The translations under genes and the position numbers were made by a program. Positions 25,111 to 33,441 of a stretch of 48,591 nucleotides of DNA are shown here, one piece after another. Each line of letters opens with the position of its first letter. The first letter of the stretch is position 1. This DNA is from SZUA-254 sp964596065 (GTDB lineage Bacteria > Bacteroidota > Ignavibacteria > UBA10030 > SZUA-254). The stretch lies in the NCBI GenBank assembly GCA_964596065.1, contig CAZQSM010000009.1:1-48591 (forward strand), read 5' to 3'. The notes beneath the pieces were generated by a model, which saw only the letters and a program-made list of their open reading frames with translations, was not told the DNA's origin and did no database searches.

Positions 25111-27300
25111 ATGGGAATGCTATTGAGAACGATCACAGCAATTGCCCTCGTTCTGGCCCTTTTCGCCGGATGTTCCTCCGATGCGACGAGGGAAGAGTTC
25201 GTCGCGTCGCAATCCACCCGTTCCACGCAGGCCGGGAACGGCACGATCCCGATGAAACAGGCCCCACCGGCGACCTCCGGAACCGTCGGCGAGGTTCCCG
25301 GGAATACGGCGTCGACCGACGACGGCATCACGTTTCAACTTCTTGAACGGGCGCGGCAACACTACCTCGCCGCCCTCGACGCGATGGACGCGGAGGATTC
25401 CACCCGCGCGACGTCGGAATTCGAGTATTCCATCGAAATCCTCAACCAGCTCGGATACTATCCCGGGATCGACAGCAACGCGGAATTCAACGAGCTCAGC
25501 CGGAGCGTGGTGGAGAATTACGAGCGGCACATCACGTCCCTCGACGGCATTGACCAGAATTCCTCCGTCTTCGCGCTGCTCGAAAAGCTCAACCAGATCA
25601 CCGACGACGCCGAATCGCCCGCCGGCAACGACACGACCACCGTGATCGCCGCGGGGAGCATCCCGCTCGTCGTGAACGGACTCGTACAGCAGAACATCGC
25701 CTATTTCCAGGGTGGCGCCCGGAGGCATTTCGAGCAGTGGCTCGTCCGGTCGGGGAAATATTTCCCGATGATGTCGAAGATTTTTTCAGAGGAGAACACC
25801 CCGCCGGAGCTGATGTACCTGGCGATGATCGAAAGCGGGCTCCGGCCCACCGCGCGCTCCTGGGCGAAGGCGGTCGGGATGTGGCAGTTCATGAAGGGGA
25901 CCGGATCGCTCTACGGGCTCACCGGAAATTTCTGGTACGACGAACGGCGTGACCCCGAGAAGTCGACGAGGGCCGCCGCGAGACATCTCAACGACCTCTA
26001 CCAGGAGTTCGGCGACTGGTACCTGGCGCTCGCCGCCTACAATTCCGGCGCGGGCCGCGTCAACCGCGCGATCAGGCGGAGCGGGTCCAGGGATTTCTGG
26101 ACGCTCCGTCCGTTCCTGCCGCGCGAAACGCGGAATTACGTTCCGCAGTATATCGCCGCCACGATCGTGGCCATGGATCCGCTGACGTTCGGGTTCGACG
26201 TCCCGCCCGCCGAGCCGCTCGCCTACGACGTCGTCAGGATCGAGGATTGCGTCGACCTCAGGGTGCTCGCCCGCTGCGCCGGGGCGGGTTTCGACGACCT
26301 GGTGGAGCTCAACCCCGAGCTGCTGCAGTGGAGCACGCCGCCGGGTTCGGGGTACGACCTGAGGATACCGCGGGGCGCGCTCACCGCGTTCAGCGACAAC
26401 TACGCCAGGGTGCCCGATTCGGAAAAGCGGGATTGGCTCGTCCACCATGTCCGCAGGGGCGAAACGCTCGGCGGCATCTCCAGGAAATACGGCGTCTCTG
26501 TTTCGCTGATCGCCGAGACCAACAATCTGAAGTCGGCGAGGATCATCAGCGTCGGGAAGGCGCTCAGGATACCCGTTCCCTCGGGCTCCGGGAGGTCGCG
26601 AACGGCGGTTGCCGCCATCGACCGGCCGGCCCCGGACGCCGTCACCCCGGCGAAAAAAGCGCTCCTTCCCAGGCACACCCAGGGGAAGGAACGGCTGTCG
26701 TATGTCATCAGCAGGGGCGAGACGCTGGGCCGGATCGCCGAGTTGTTCGACGTCCGCGTCAGCACCATCCGTCTCTGGAACGACATTCCGTACGGCGCGC
26801 CGATCCGGACGGGTGACACGCTCGCCATCTACGTGCCCGCGGACAAGGTCGCGGTGTACGCCGGCCTGGCCTCGATGGACGAGACCCAGAAAGCCGGCAT
26901 CGTGGAGGCGAAGCGTTCCGTGCAGGCCGAAGCCGCGCAGTCCGCCGGCTCGTGGGTGAAATACCGGATCCGGCCGGGGGACAACCTCGGGGCGATCGCC
27001 CGCCGCCACGGCGTGAGCGTCACCGATCTCCGGAACTGGAACGGCCTCCGTTCGAACACGATCGTGGCGGGAACATCCCTGGACATTCAGATCGACGGGC
27101 CCGACAGGGTCCGCCCGTCCTCCGCCGACGGCGGGAAGACCGCCGCGTCGAAAAACGTCGTTTCCTACAGGGTGAGGAAGGGCGACACGCTCGCGGGGAT
27201 CGCCTCCACCTTCGGTGTCACCGTCCGGGACCTGAAAAAATGGAACGGCATCCGGGGCAGCCGGATCCTCGTCGGACAGGAACTCCTGATTCATACCTGA
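25111..27300 (+). CDS. mltD: Membrane-bound lytic murein transglycosylase D-like lipoprotein with four LysM repeats
   Basis: This 729-residue lipoprotein (lipobox LFAGC, C21) cleaves peptidoglycan glycan strands non-hydrolytically. A helical N-terminal region (70-170) precedes the SLT domain, whose catalytic glutamate is E241 (LAMIESGLRPTARS) and which contains AVGMWQFMKGTGSLYGL and LALAAYNSGAGRV. Four LysM glycan-binding repeats follow at about 444-488, 529-574, 616-660 and 684-728, each starting with a variant of RGETLG/GDTLA. Two or three LysM repeats are more usual. The gene stands alone behind its own promoter, and the tRNA-Ser unit follows. Confidence 0.93.
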   Translation: MGMLLRTITAIALVLALFAGCSSDATREEFVASQSTRSTQAGNGTIPMKQAPPATSGTVGEVPGNTASTDDGITFQLLERARQHYLAALDAMDAEDSTRATSEFEYSIEILNQLGYYPGIDSNAEFNELSRSVVENYERHITSLDGIDQNSSVFALLEKLNQITDDAESPAGNDTTTVIAAGSIPLVVNGLVQQNIAYFQGGARRHFEQWLVRSGKYFPMMSKIFSEENTPPELMYLAMIESGLRPTARSWAKAVGMWQFMKGTGSLYGLTGNFWYDERRDPEKSTRAAARHLNDLYQEFGDWYLALAAYNSGAGRVNRAIRRSGSRDFWTLRPFLPRETRNYVPQYIAATIVAMDPLTFGFDVPPAEPLAYDVVRIEDCVDLRVLARCAGAGFDDLVELNPELLQWSTPPGSGYDLRIPRGALTAFSDNYARVPDSEKRDWLVHHVRRGETLGGISRKYGVSVSLIAETNNLKSARIISVGKALRIPVPSGSGRSRTAVAAIDRPAPDAVTPAKKALLPRHTQGKERLSYVISRGETLGRIAELFDVRVSTIRLWNDIPYGAPIRTGDTLAIYVPADKVAVYAGLASMDETQKAGIVEAKRSVQAEAAQSAGSWVKYRIRPGDNLGAIARRHGVSVTDLRNWNGLRSNTIVAGTSLDIQIDGPDRVRPSSADGGKTAASKNVVSYRVRKGDTLAGIASTFGVTVRDLKKWNGIRGSRILVGQELLIHT

Positions 27301-27336
27301 CCTCCGCGACGGACGACCCTTTCCCGAAGTTCCTCC

Positions 27337-27365
27337 TTGGAGGAGGCGCGATTTATTGATATATT
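27337..27365 (+). promoter_or_regulatory. Predicted promoter of tRNA-Ser and the aminotransferase gene
   Basis: TTGGAG (27337-27342), 17 bp, TATATT (27360-27365). The start near 27372 lies 20 nt before the mature tRNA. The -35 box sits in a small palindrome (CCTCCTTGGAGGAGG). Confidence 0.65.
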
Positions 27366-27391
27366 GGGGCTGCATTTTTCAACGTTCAATC

Positions 27392-27480
27392 GGAGGGGTG
27401 CCAGAGTGGTTGAACGGGGCGGTCTCGAAAACCGTTGAGCTCTTTAATGGGCTCCGAGAGTTCGAATCTCTCCCCCTCCG
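27392..27480 (+). tRNA. tRNA-Ser (anticodon CGA)
   Basis: The acceptor stem GGAGGGG (27392-27398) pairs with CCCCTCC (27473-27479), with discriminator G27480. The anticodon loop CTCGAAA gives CGA (27426-27428), which reads the Ser codon UCG. A long variable arm (GAGCTC...GGGCTC) marks it as a class II tRNA, and the T arm is GAGAG-TTCGAAT-CTCTC. No 3' CCA is encoded, so it must be added by nucleotidyltransferase. The aminotransferase ATG lies only 9 nt after the discriminator. Confidence 0.97.
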
Positions 27481-27489
27481 CTTTCCTTT

Positions 27490-28602
27490 ATGAAGATTCC
27501 ATTCGCTGATCTCACCGGCCAGTATCGGGAGCTTCAGGCGCCGATCGACGAGGCGATCCGCGGCGTGCTCGACTCCGGGGCCTACATCCAGGGCGAACCC
27601 GTCCGCCGCTTCGAGGAGGGGTTCGCCGCGGCGCACGCCTCCGCCCACTGCGTCGCTGTCGGCTCCGGGACCGACGCGCTGCACCTGGCCCTCTGGGCGA
27701 TGGGGGTGGCGCCCGGTGACGCGGTCGTCACCGTCCCCTACACGTTCATCGCCACCGTTGAGGCCATCCTCCTCGCCGGCGCCCGGCCCGTCTTCGTCGA
27801 CATCGATCCCCTCACCTACACGATGGACCCGGACGCGCTCGGGCGCGCCCTCCGCGCCAACCAGGGCGTGAAGGCGGTGGTGCCGGTCCACCTGTACGGC
27901 CAGCCGGCGGGGATGGCGGAGATCGCCGCCATCGCGAAATCACACGGCGCGGCCGTCCTCGAAGACGCCGCCCAGGCGCATCTCGCGCGGCTCGGGGATA
28001 CCTTCGTCGGCAATTTCGGGCGGGCGGGGACCTTCAGCTTCTACCCGGCGAAAAACCTCGGCGCCTTCGGCGAGGCGGGGGCCGTCACCACGAACGACCC
28101 GGAGCTGGCGCTGGCGATGCGCCGCCTGAGGGACCATGGCCAGGTGGAAAAGTACCGCCACTCCCACTGGGGCCACAACTACCGGATGGATTCGATCCAG
28201 GGCGCGGTGCTTGGCGCCAAGCTTCAGCGGCTCGGGGCCTGGACCGCCCGGCGGCGGGAACTCGCGGCGCGCTACGACGAAGCGCTCGGGGGGGTGGGGG
28301 ACATCCGCACGCCGGCCGTGACGGCGGGGGCCACGCACGTCTACCACCTCTACGTCCTGAGGACGTCCCGCCGCGACGACCTCCGGAAATTCCTCTCCGG
28401 ACACGAGATCGCGAGCGCGCTGCACTATCCGGTCCCGCTCCACCTGCAGGAGGGGCTCCGGTTCCTCGGCCATCGCGAGGGGGATTTCCCCCGCAGCGAG
28501 GAAGCGGCCCGCGAGTGCCTCGCGATCCCGCTCTACCCTGAAATCAGGGCGGAGCAGGTCGATTTTCTCCTCTCCACCATCAGGCGTTTTTACACCACCT
28601 GA
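27490..28602 (+). CDS. DegT/DnrJ/EryC1/StrS-family sugar aminotransferase
   Basis: This 370-residue PLP enzyme transfers an amino group to a nucleotide-activated keto-sugar. The start MKIPFADLTGQYREL, the substrate loop VPYTFIATVEAI, the PLP aspartate (LEDAAQAH) and the Schiff-base lysine K188 (FSFYPAKNLGAFGE) are typical. The C-terminal SALHYPVPLHLQ and REGDFPRSEEAARECLAIPLYPE blocks are also family marks. There is no Shine-Dalgarno sequence: the ATG lies 9 nt after tRNA-Ser, so the mRNA probably arises by cleavage at the tRNA 3' end. UDP-glucose dehydrogenase and UDP-glucuronate decarboxylase follow, so the likely setting is surface-polysaccharide nucleotide-sugar synthesis. Confidence 0.92.
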   Translation: MKIPFADLTGQYRELQAPIDEAIRGVLDSGAYIQGEPVRRFEEGFAAAHASAHCVAVGSGTDALHLALWAMGVAPGDAVVTVPYTFIATVEAILLAGARPVFVDIDPLTYTMDPDALGRALRANQGVKAVVPVHLYGQPAGMAEIAAIAKSHGAAVLEDAAQAHLARLGDTFVGNFGRAGTFSFYPAKNLGAFGEAGAVTTNDPELALAMRRLRDHGQVEKYRHSHWGHNYRMDSIQGAVLGAKLQRLGAWTARRRELAARYDEALGGVGDIRTPAVTAGATHVYHLYVLRTSRRDDLRKFLSGHEIASALHYPVPLHLQEGLRFLGHREGDFPRSEEAARECLAIPLYPEIRAEQVDFLLSTIRRFYTT

Positions 28603-28635
28603 AGCGCCCCTCCGGCGGCGTGCCTCCCGGCCGGA

Positions 28636-28664
28636 TTGGAAATCATGCCGAAATTCGATATCAT
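28636..28664 (+). promoter_or_regulatory. Predicted promoter of ugd-uxs
   Basis: TTGGAA (28636-28641), 17 bp, TATCAT (28659-28664). The start near 28671 leaves a leader of about 30 nt without a Shine-Dalgarno sequence. Confidence 0.65.
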
Positions 28665-28700
28665 TGACCGAAAATCAACCATCAATCGCGCGGGTACGGG

Positions 28701-30002
28701 ATGAAGATAGCGGTCGTCGGAACGGGGTACGTGGGACTGGTCGTCGGGACCTGCTTCGCGGAGACAGGCAACGATGTCATCTGCGTCGACGTGGACAAGA
28801 AAAAAATCGCGATGCTCCGAAGGGGCAAAACCCCGATTTACGAGCCGGGTCTGGCTGAGATCCTCCGAAAGAACCTCGATGAAAAACGGATCTCCTTCAC
28901 GTCCGACCTCCGGCTCGCGGTCACGCGCAGCGACGTGATCTTCCTGGGGCTCCCGACCCCGCCGGCCGAAGACGGGTCGGCCGATCTGCGCCACATCCTC
29001 GGGGTCTCGGCCGGGATCGCCCGCGCGATGAACTCCTACAAGGTGATCGTCACGAAGAGCACCGTGCCGGTCGGCACCGCCGACAGGATCCGCGCCGTGG
29101 TGGGGAAGGAGACGAAGCACGATTTCGACGTGGTCTCGAACCCGGAGTTCCTGAAGGAGGGGGCCGCGGTCGCCGATTTCATGAAGCCTGACCGGATCGT
29201 CGTCGGCTCGCGCAGCCCCAGGGCGATCAAGACGATGGAAGACCTCTACTCGCCGTTCGTCCGGACGGGCAACCCCATCCTGGTGATGGACGAGAAGAGC
29301 TCGGAGGTCACGAAATACGCCGCCAACGCCTTCCTCGCGACGAAGGTCTCGTTCATGAACGAGATCGCGAACCTGTGCGACGAAGTGGGGGCCGACGTGG
29401 ACCAGGTGCGCAAGGGGATCGGATCGGACGCCAGGATCGGCACGCAGTTCCTCTTCCCCGGGGTGGGATACGGCGGGTCCTGTTTTCCCAAGGACGTCCG
29501 CGCCCTCTCGAAAACTGCCGAGGAGCACGCCTACCAGTTCAAGATCCTCAAGTCGGTTCACGAGGTCAACCTCGGCCAGCGGCTCCGGTTCACGGCGAAA
29601 ATCACGAACCATTTCAAGTCGAGGCTCAGGGGGAAGGTGGTCGCAGTCTGGGGGCTGGCCTTCAAGCCGAACACCGACGACATGCGGGAGGCCCCGGCCG
29701 TCACCATCATCGAGGCGCTGTTGAAGGGGGGAGCGAAGGTGAACGTCCACGACCCGGCGGCGATGGCGGAGGCGAAAAAATATTTTGGCCGCAACGTGCG
29801 CTACTGTGTGAATAATTACGACGCGGTAAAGGGCGCCGACGCCCTGGTGGTGGTGACCGAATGGAACGAATTCCGCAGGCCCGACCTCGACCGGATGAAA
29901 AAACTGATGCGGGGGCACGTCATCTTCGACGGTCGCAATATCTACAACCCGGCGGTGCTGAAAGAGAAGGGTTTTCTCTATTTCGGCGTGGGGAGGAAAT
30001 AA
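28701..30002 (+). CDS. ugd: UDP-glucose 6-dehydrogenase
   Basis: This 433-residue NAD-dependent enzyme oxidises UDP-glucose twice to UDP-glucuronate. The dinucleotide fold begins MKIAVVGTGYVGLVVG. GLPTPPAEDGSADL, the VTKSTVPVGT strand and EFLKEGAAVADF are characteristic. The catalytic cysteine is C261 (GVGYGGSCFPKDVRAL). The third domain carries VAVWGLAFKPNTDDMREAP. Its product feeds directly into the decarboxylase encoded 4 nt downstream. Confidence 0.97.
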   Translation: MKIAVVGTGYVGLVVGTCFAETGNDVICVDVDKKKIAMLRRGKTPIYEPGLAEILRKNLDEKRISFTSDLRLAVTRSDVIFLGLPTPPAEDGSADLRHILGVSAGIARAMNSYKVIVTKSTVPVGTADRIRAVVGKETKHDFDVVSNPEFLKEGAAVADFMKPDRIVVGSRSPRAIKTMEDLYSPFVRTGNPILVMDEKSSEVTKYAANAFLATKVSFMNEIANLCDEVGADVDQVRKGIGSDARIGTQFLFPGVGYGGSCFPKDVRALSKTAEEHAYQFKILKSVHEVNLGQRLRFTAKITNHFKSRLRGKVVAVWGLAFKPNTDDMREAPAVTIIEALLKGGAKVNVHDPAAMAEAKKYFGRNVRYCVNNYDAVKGADALVVVTEWNEFRRPDLDRMKKLMRGHVIFDGRNIYNPAVLKEKGFLYFGVGRK

Positions 30003-30006
30003 CCCC

Positions 30007-30960
30007 GTGGCGCGCCCGGTCAGCGTTGTCACGGGGGGGGCGGGTTTCCTCGGATCGCACCTCTGCGAGCGGCTCCTGGCGGAGGGGCACAGGGTTTATT
30101 GCATCGACAACCTCATCACCGGCAGCCCGGACAACATCGCCGGGTTGCTCGGGAATGAGCATTTCAGTTTCCTCCACTACGACGTCACGAGCTTCATCTA
30201 CATCGAAGGCGCGGTGGACAACGTCCTGCACTTCGCATCCCCCGCGTCGCCGATCGACTACCTCCGGGTCCCGATCCAGACCCTGAAAGTGGGATCGATC
30301 GGCACCCACAAGGCCCTCGGCCTCTCCAAGGCGAAGAACGCCCGGTTCCTGCTCGCCTCGACGTCGGAGGTGTACGGCGACCCCCTCCTCCATCCCCAGC
30401 CGGAATCGTACTGGGGCAACGTCAACCCGATCGGCGTCCGCGGCGTCTACGACGAGGCGAAGCGGTTCGCGGAGGCGCTGACGATGGCGTATCACCGGTA
30501 TCACCACGTCGATACGCGGATCGTCCGGATCTTCAACACCTATGGCCCGAGGATGCGCCTGAACGACGGCCGCGCGATTCCCGCGTTCCTCACGCAGGCG
30601 CTGGCGGGGGAGGAGATCACGGTCTTCGGCGACGGCTCCCAGACGAGGAGCGTTTGCTACGTCGACGACCTGATCGAGGGCATCTACCGCCTGCTTCGTT
30701 CCGACATCACCACCCCCGTCAACATCGGCAACCCGGAGGAGATCACCGTCCTCGACCTCGCGAAGGAAATCGTGTCGCTTACCAACAGTAACAGCAACAT
30801 CGTCTTCCGGGACCTTCCCGAGGACGATCCGAAGGTCCGGCAGCCGGACATCACGCTCGCGAAATCGAAGCTCGGCTGGACACCGGCGGTCGGGCGCGAC
30901 GAGGGACTCAGGGCGACGCTCGCCTACTTCCGGGCGGCGTTGCGTCGGAGCGGACGATAG
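30007..30960 (+). CDS. uxs: UDP-glucuronate decarboxylase (UDP-xylose synthase)
   Basis: This 317-residue extended SDR has the GGAGFLG nucleotide loop (10-16), the ASTSEVYGDP active-site strand with S120/E121, and the Y148-K152 pair (VYDEAK). The RIFNTYGPRMRLNDGRAI segment and TRSVCYVDDLIEGIYRL are typical of UXS, which makes UDP-xylose from UDP-glucuronate with NAD recycling. It starts with GTG. Pairing with ugd 4 nt upstream gives a two-step route from UDP-glucose to UDP-xylose. A dTDP-glucose dehydratase is a weaker alternative. Confidence 0.93.
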   Translation: MARPVSVVTGGAGFLGSHLCERLLAEGHRVYCIDNLITGSPDNIAGLLGNEHFSFLHYDVTSFIYIEGAVDNVLHFASPASPIDYLRVPIQTLKVGSIGTHKALGLSKAKNARFLLASTSEVYGDPLLHPQPESYWGNVNPIGVRGVYDEAKRFAEALTMAYHRYHHVDTRIVRIFNTYGPRMRLNDGRAIPAFLTQALAGEEITVFGDGSQTRSVCYVDDLIEGIYRLLRSDITTPVNIGNPEEITVLDLAKEIVSLTNSNSNIVFRDLPEDDPKVRQPDITLAKSKLGWTPAVGRDEGLRATLAYFRAALRRSGR

Positions 30961-30983
30961 CCCGGAACGCCGACAGGATCGCG

Positions 30984-31955
30984 GTGCGGGCCAGCGCGCG
31001 CGCTCTGACGGTCCTCCTCTCCTCCCTCATCGCGGCGTCGGCCGTCCGGGCCGCCACCCCGGCCCATTTCCACGCGACACCCCCGACCGGCGTCGATTCC
31101 GGTTTCGCCGCCGGCGGCCCGGTCACGCCCGCGTCCGACTCCACCGGCCACCCGGCCGATTCAGCGGCGGGGGTCGACCGCACCCGCCTGATCATCGTCG
31201 GGGGGGCGATGGCCGGCGCGATGGTCGGCATCCACCTCTACCAGGAGAGCGGGTGGTGGAAGCATAACCGGGCGCCGTTCCATTTCCGCGAGGACCTCAC
31301 CTACGGCCGGAGCGTCGACAAGATCGGCCATTTCTACGGCACCGCACTCTGGGCGTTTTCGCTCCGGAAGGTGCTGGGGTGGGCGAACGTGCCCGACCGC
31401 CGGGCGATGTACTTCGGCTCCGCAGGCGCGTTCCTGTTTCAGACATTCGTCGAAGTCGAGGACGGGTTCTCCGCGTGGGGCTTCGACAGGGTCGATTTCC
31501 TCGCCGACCTCGGGGGCGCGCTCTGGCCGATCGGGCAGTATCACAGCGGCTTCCTCGCCGGGATCGACCTGAAACTGAGTTACCGTCCCACCCCGCTCCT
31601 GCACAGCCCGTCGGGAGGGGGGTTTGCGGGCCAGGAACACCTGCTGATGGACGACTATGAGGGGCAGACATTCTGGCTCTCGGTGTCGCCGGACGACCTC
31701 CTCCCTCGCGCCGCCGCCGCGCTCTGGCCCGACGTCCTCCGGGTGGCGGCCGGATACGGGGTCCGCGACGTCTCGGGTGTTTCCGGGAAGCCCTACTCGG
31801 TCGTCTTCATCGGATTCGACTACGACATGAGAAACATCATCCCGCAGACCAGCCCCTTCCTCGTGACGCTGAGCCAGGTCCTGAACTTCATCCATTTTCC
31901 CGCCCCCGCGCTCCGGATTTCCCCGAACGCCGTCCTCTACGGGTTCTATTTCTGA
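30984..31955 (+). CDS. DUF2279-type predicted membrane or periplasmic protein
   Basis: This 323-residue protein has a signal-like N-terminus (GTG start, ALTVLLSSLIAASAVRAA), a Gly/Ala hydrophobic helix near residues 68-86 (LIIVGGAMAGAMVGIHLYQ), and the DUF2279 core: YGRSVDKIGHFYGTALWAFSLRK, FVEVEDGFSAWGFDRVDFLADLGGALWP. The acidic and His residues in this core (DKxGHxY, EVEDG, D..AD) recall membrane-embedded lipid hydrolases, but no function is established. The second half has barrel-like strands. It follows uxs by 23 nt. Confidence 0.78.
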   Translation: MRASARALTVLLSSLIAASAVRAATPAHFHATPPTGVDSGFAAGGPVTPASDSTGHPADSAAGVDRTRLIIVGGAMAGAMVGIHLYQESGWWKHNRAPFHFREDLTYGRSVDKIGHFYGTALWAFSLRKVLGWANVPDRRAMYFGSAGAFLFQTFVEVEDGFSAWGFDRVDFLADLGGALWPIGQYHSGFLAGIDLKLSYRPTPLLHSPSGGGFAGQEHLLMDDYEGQTFWLSVSPDDLLPRAAAALWPDVLRVAAGYGVRDVSGVSGKPYSVVFIGFDYDMRNIIPQTSPFLVTLSQVLNFIHFPAPALRISPNAVLYGFYF

Positions 31956-31958
31956 CGC

Positions 31959-31979
31959 GCGCCGGCCACGGCCCGGCGC
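31959..31979 (+). terminator. GC hairpin after the DUF2279 gene, possible weak terminator
   Basis: GCGCCGG (31959-31965) pairs with CCGGCGC (31973-31979) across a 7 nt loop. No T run follows. The -35 box of the next promoter begins 2 nt later. Confidence 0.35.
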
Positions 31980-31980
31980 C

Positions 31981-32009
31981 TTGCATTTCGTCCCCGCATT
32001 TGATAATTT
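31981..32009 (+). promoter_or_regulatory. Predicted promoter of the peroxiredoxin-pterin operon
   Basis: TTGCAT (31981-31986), 17 bp, TAATTT (32004-32009). The start near 32016 gives a leader of about 87 nt, ending in a good ribosome site (AAAGGAA) before ATG 32103. Confidence 0.6.
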
Positions 32010-32102
32010 AACACTGCCTGCGGATGCCATGACGGCGTCCCGCTCATCCGGCTGCAAGGTATTCCGTCAACGTTTCCAACCATCAACCCTGAAAGGAACC
32101 AT

Positions 32103-32573
32103 ATGTCCCTGAAGATAGGCGACAAAGTCCCAGATTTTACGCTCTACGACACCGAACGCAAGGAACGGTCGCTGAAGGAATTCCTCGGCGGCAAGACCGT
32201 CCTGGCCTTCTATCCCGGCGCCTTCACCGGCGCCTGCACCAGCGAAATGTGCGCCCTGCGCGACAGCCTTGCGACCTTCAACTCCCTGAACGCGAAGGTG
32301 GTCGGGATCAGCATCGATTCGCCGTTCGCCAACAAGGCCTTCGCCGAGGCGAACAAGCTCGGCTTCCCCCTGCTGAGCGATTTTACCAGGGAGGTCTCGA
32401 AGAAGACGGTGGGTCTGTACGACGGCTTCGGGATGCTCAAGGGTTACACGGCCGCGAAGCGGTCGGTGCTCGTGCTCGACAAGGATGGCGTCGTGAAGTA
32501 CGCCTGGGCGACCGAGGCCCCCGGCACGGAACCGCCCTACCCCGAGATCGAGAAGGCGCTGAAAAGTTTCTGA
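32103..32573 (+). CDS. Peroxiredoxin (AhpE/AhpC-TSA type)
   Basis: This 156-residue thiol peroxidase has the active-site segment FYPGAFTGACTSEMC, with peroxidatic C45 and a second cysteine, C50, five residues on. It reduces H2O2 or organic peroxides in the cytosol. The PGAFTxxCT wording is closest to the AhpE/Prx5-like branch. Its TGA shares one base with the ATG of a second, Bcp-type peroxiredoxin (TGATG), so both come from one mRNA. Confidence 0.92.
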   Translation: MSLKIGDKVPDFTLYDTERKERSLKEFLGGKTVLAFYPGAFTGACTSEMCALRDSLATFNSLNAKVVGISIDSPFANKAFAEANKLGFPLLSDFTREVSKKTVGLYDGFGMLKGYTAAKRSVLVLDKDGVVKYAWATEAPGTEPPYPEIEKALKSF

Positions 32574-33034
32574 TGATGCCCGCGGAAGGGGAGAAGGCCC
32601 CGGAGTTTTCGCTGCCCGACGGATCCGGGAAGAGGGTCTCGCTGGGCGACTTCGCGGGGAAGCGGCTGGTGATGTTCTTCTACCCGAAGGACAACACGTC
32701 CGGCTGCACGACCGAGGCGTGCGATTTCCGCGACAACATCGCGCGCGTCAGGAAATCGGGCGCGGAGGTGGTCGGCGTCAGCGGCGATTCGGTCGCTTCC
32801 CACGCGAAGTTCGCGGGAAAATACGACCTCCCGTACCCGCTCCTGAGCGACGAGCGGGGGTCGACGCTCAAGGCGTACGGCGTCTGGCAGAAAAAATCGT
32901 TCATGGGGAAATCCTTCATGGGAATCGTGCGGACCACGTTCATCATCGACGGGAAGGGCCGGATCGAAAAGGTGTTTCCGAGGGTGAAGGTGAACGGGCA
33001 CGTCGACGAGGTGCTGGAGGCGCTCGGGGGATGA
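32573..33034 (+). CDS. bcp: Thioredoxin-dependent peroxiredoxin, Bcp/PrxQ type
   Basis: This 153-residue protein has FFYPKDNTSGCTTEACDFRD, the Bcp/PrxQ signature with peroxidatic C45 and resolving C50. SGDSVASHAKFAGKYDLPYPLLSD and the GIVRTTFIIDGKGRI strand complete the fold. Two tandem ATG codons (32573 and 32576) are possible starts. It is coupled on both sides: a 1 nt overlap with the preceding peroxiredoxin and a 4 nt overlap with the PTPS/QueD gene. Confidence 0.94.
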   Translation: MMPAEGEKAPEFSLPDGSGKRVSLGDFAGKRLVMFFYPKDNTSGCTTEACDFRDNIARVRKSGAEVVGVSGDSVASHAKFAGKYDLPYPLLSDERGSTLKAYGVWQKKSFMGKSFMGIVRTTFIIDGKGRIEKVFPRVKVNGHVDEVLEALGG

Positions 33035-33441
33035 TCTATCTCACCAGGCGGGAGCATTTCTGCGCGTCTCACCGGCTCTTCAACCCGAAATACACCGAGG
33101 AACAAAACCTCGAAATCTACGGGAAGTGCGCCTACCCGAACGGCCACGGGCACAACTACGACCTCGAGGTGACCGTCTCGGGAGTCCCCGATCCCGACAC
33201 CGGCATGATCCTCGACCTGAAGAGGCTCGCCGACATCATGGACGCGGAGATCGTGGAGAAGGTCGACCACCGCCACCTCAACCACGACGTGGAGTTCCTG
33301 AGGGGAGTCATACCCACAGCCGAGAACCTGGCGATCGTCTTCTGGAACATCCTCGAGCCGAGGATCTCCCCCGGGACGTTGCACGCCGTCAGGGTGTATG
33401 AGACGCCGAATAACTTCGCGGAATACCGGGGGGGAAGATGA
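33031..33441 (+). CDS. 6-pyruvoyl-tetrahydropterin synthase / QueD-family enzyme
   Basis: This 136-residue protein has the family's zinc histidines H14 (CASHRLF), H39 and H41 (NGHGHNYDLEV) and catalytic C33 (YGKCAYPNGHGH). The VDHRHLNHD block carries further active-site residues. Family members convert dihydroneopterin triphosphate to 6-pyruvoyl-tetrahydropterin (BH4 route) or 6-carboxy-tetrahydropterin (queuosine route). The ATGA overlap with folE and the two downstream dehydrogenases favour the tetrahydropterin route, while no queC/queE/queF lies nearby. That choice is inference. Confidence 0.9.
   Translation: MIYLTRREHFCASHRLFNPKYTEEQNLEIYGKCAYPNGHGHNYDLEVTVSGVPDPDTGMILDLKRLADIMDAEIVEKVDHRHLNHDVEFLRGVIPTAENLAIVFWNILEPRISPGTLHAVRVYETPNNFAEYRGGR

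Noticed and set aside
27392..27480. The tRNA-Ser as an integration site
   Set aside because: No integrase gene follows, and I found no duplicated tRNA 3' end downstream in the window.
33031..33441. Naming the PTPS-type gene queD outright
   Set aside because: The motifs do not separate QueD from PTPS by eye, and the neighbours favour tetrahydropterin synthesis, so no symbol is given.
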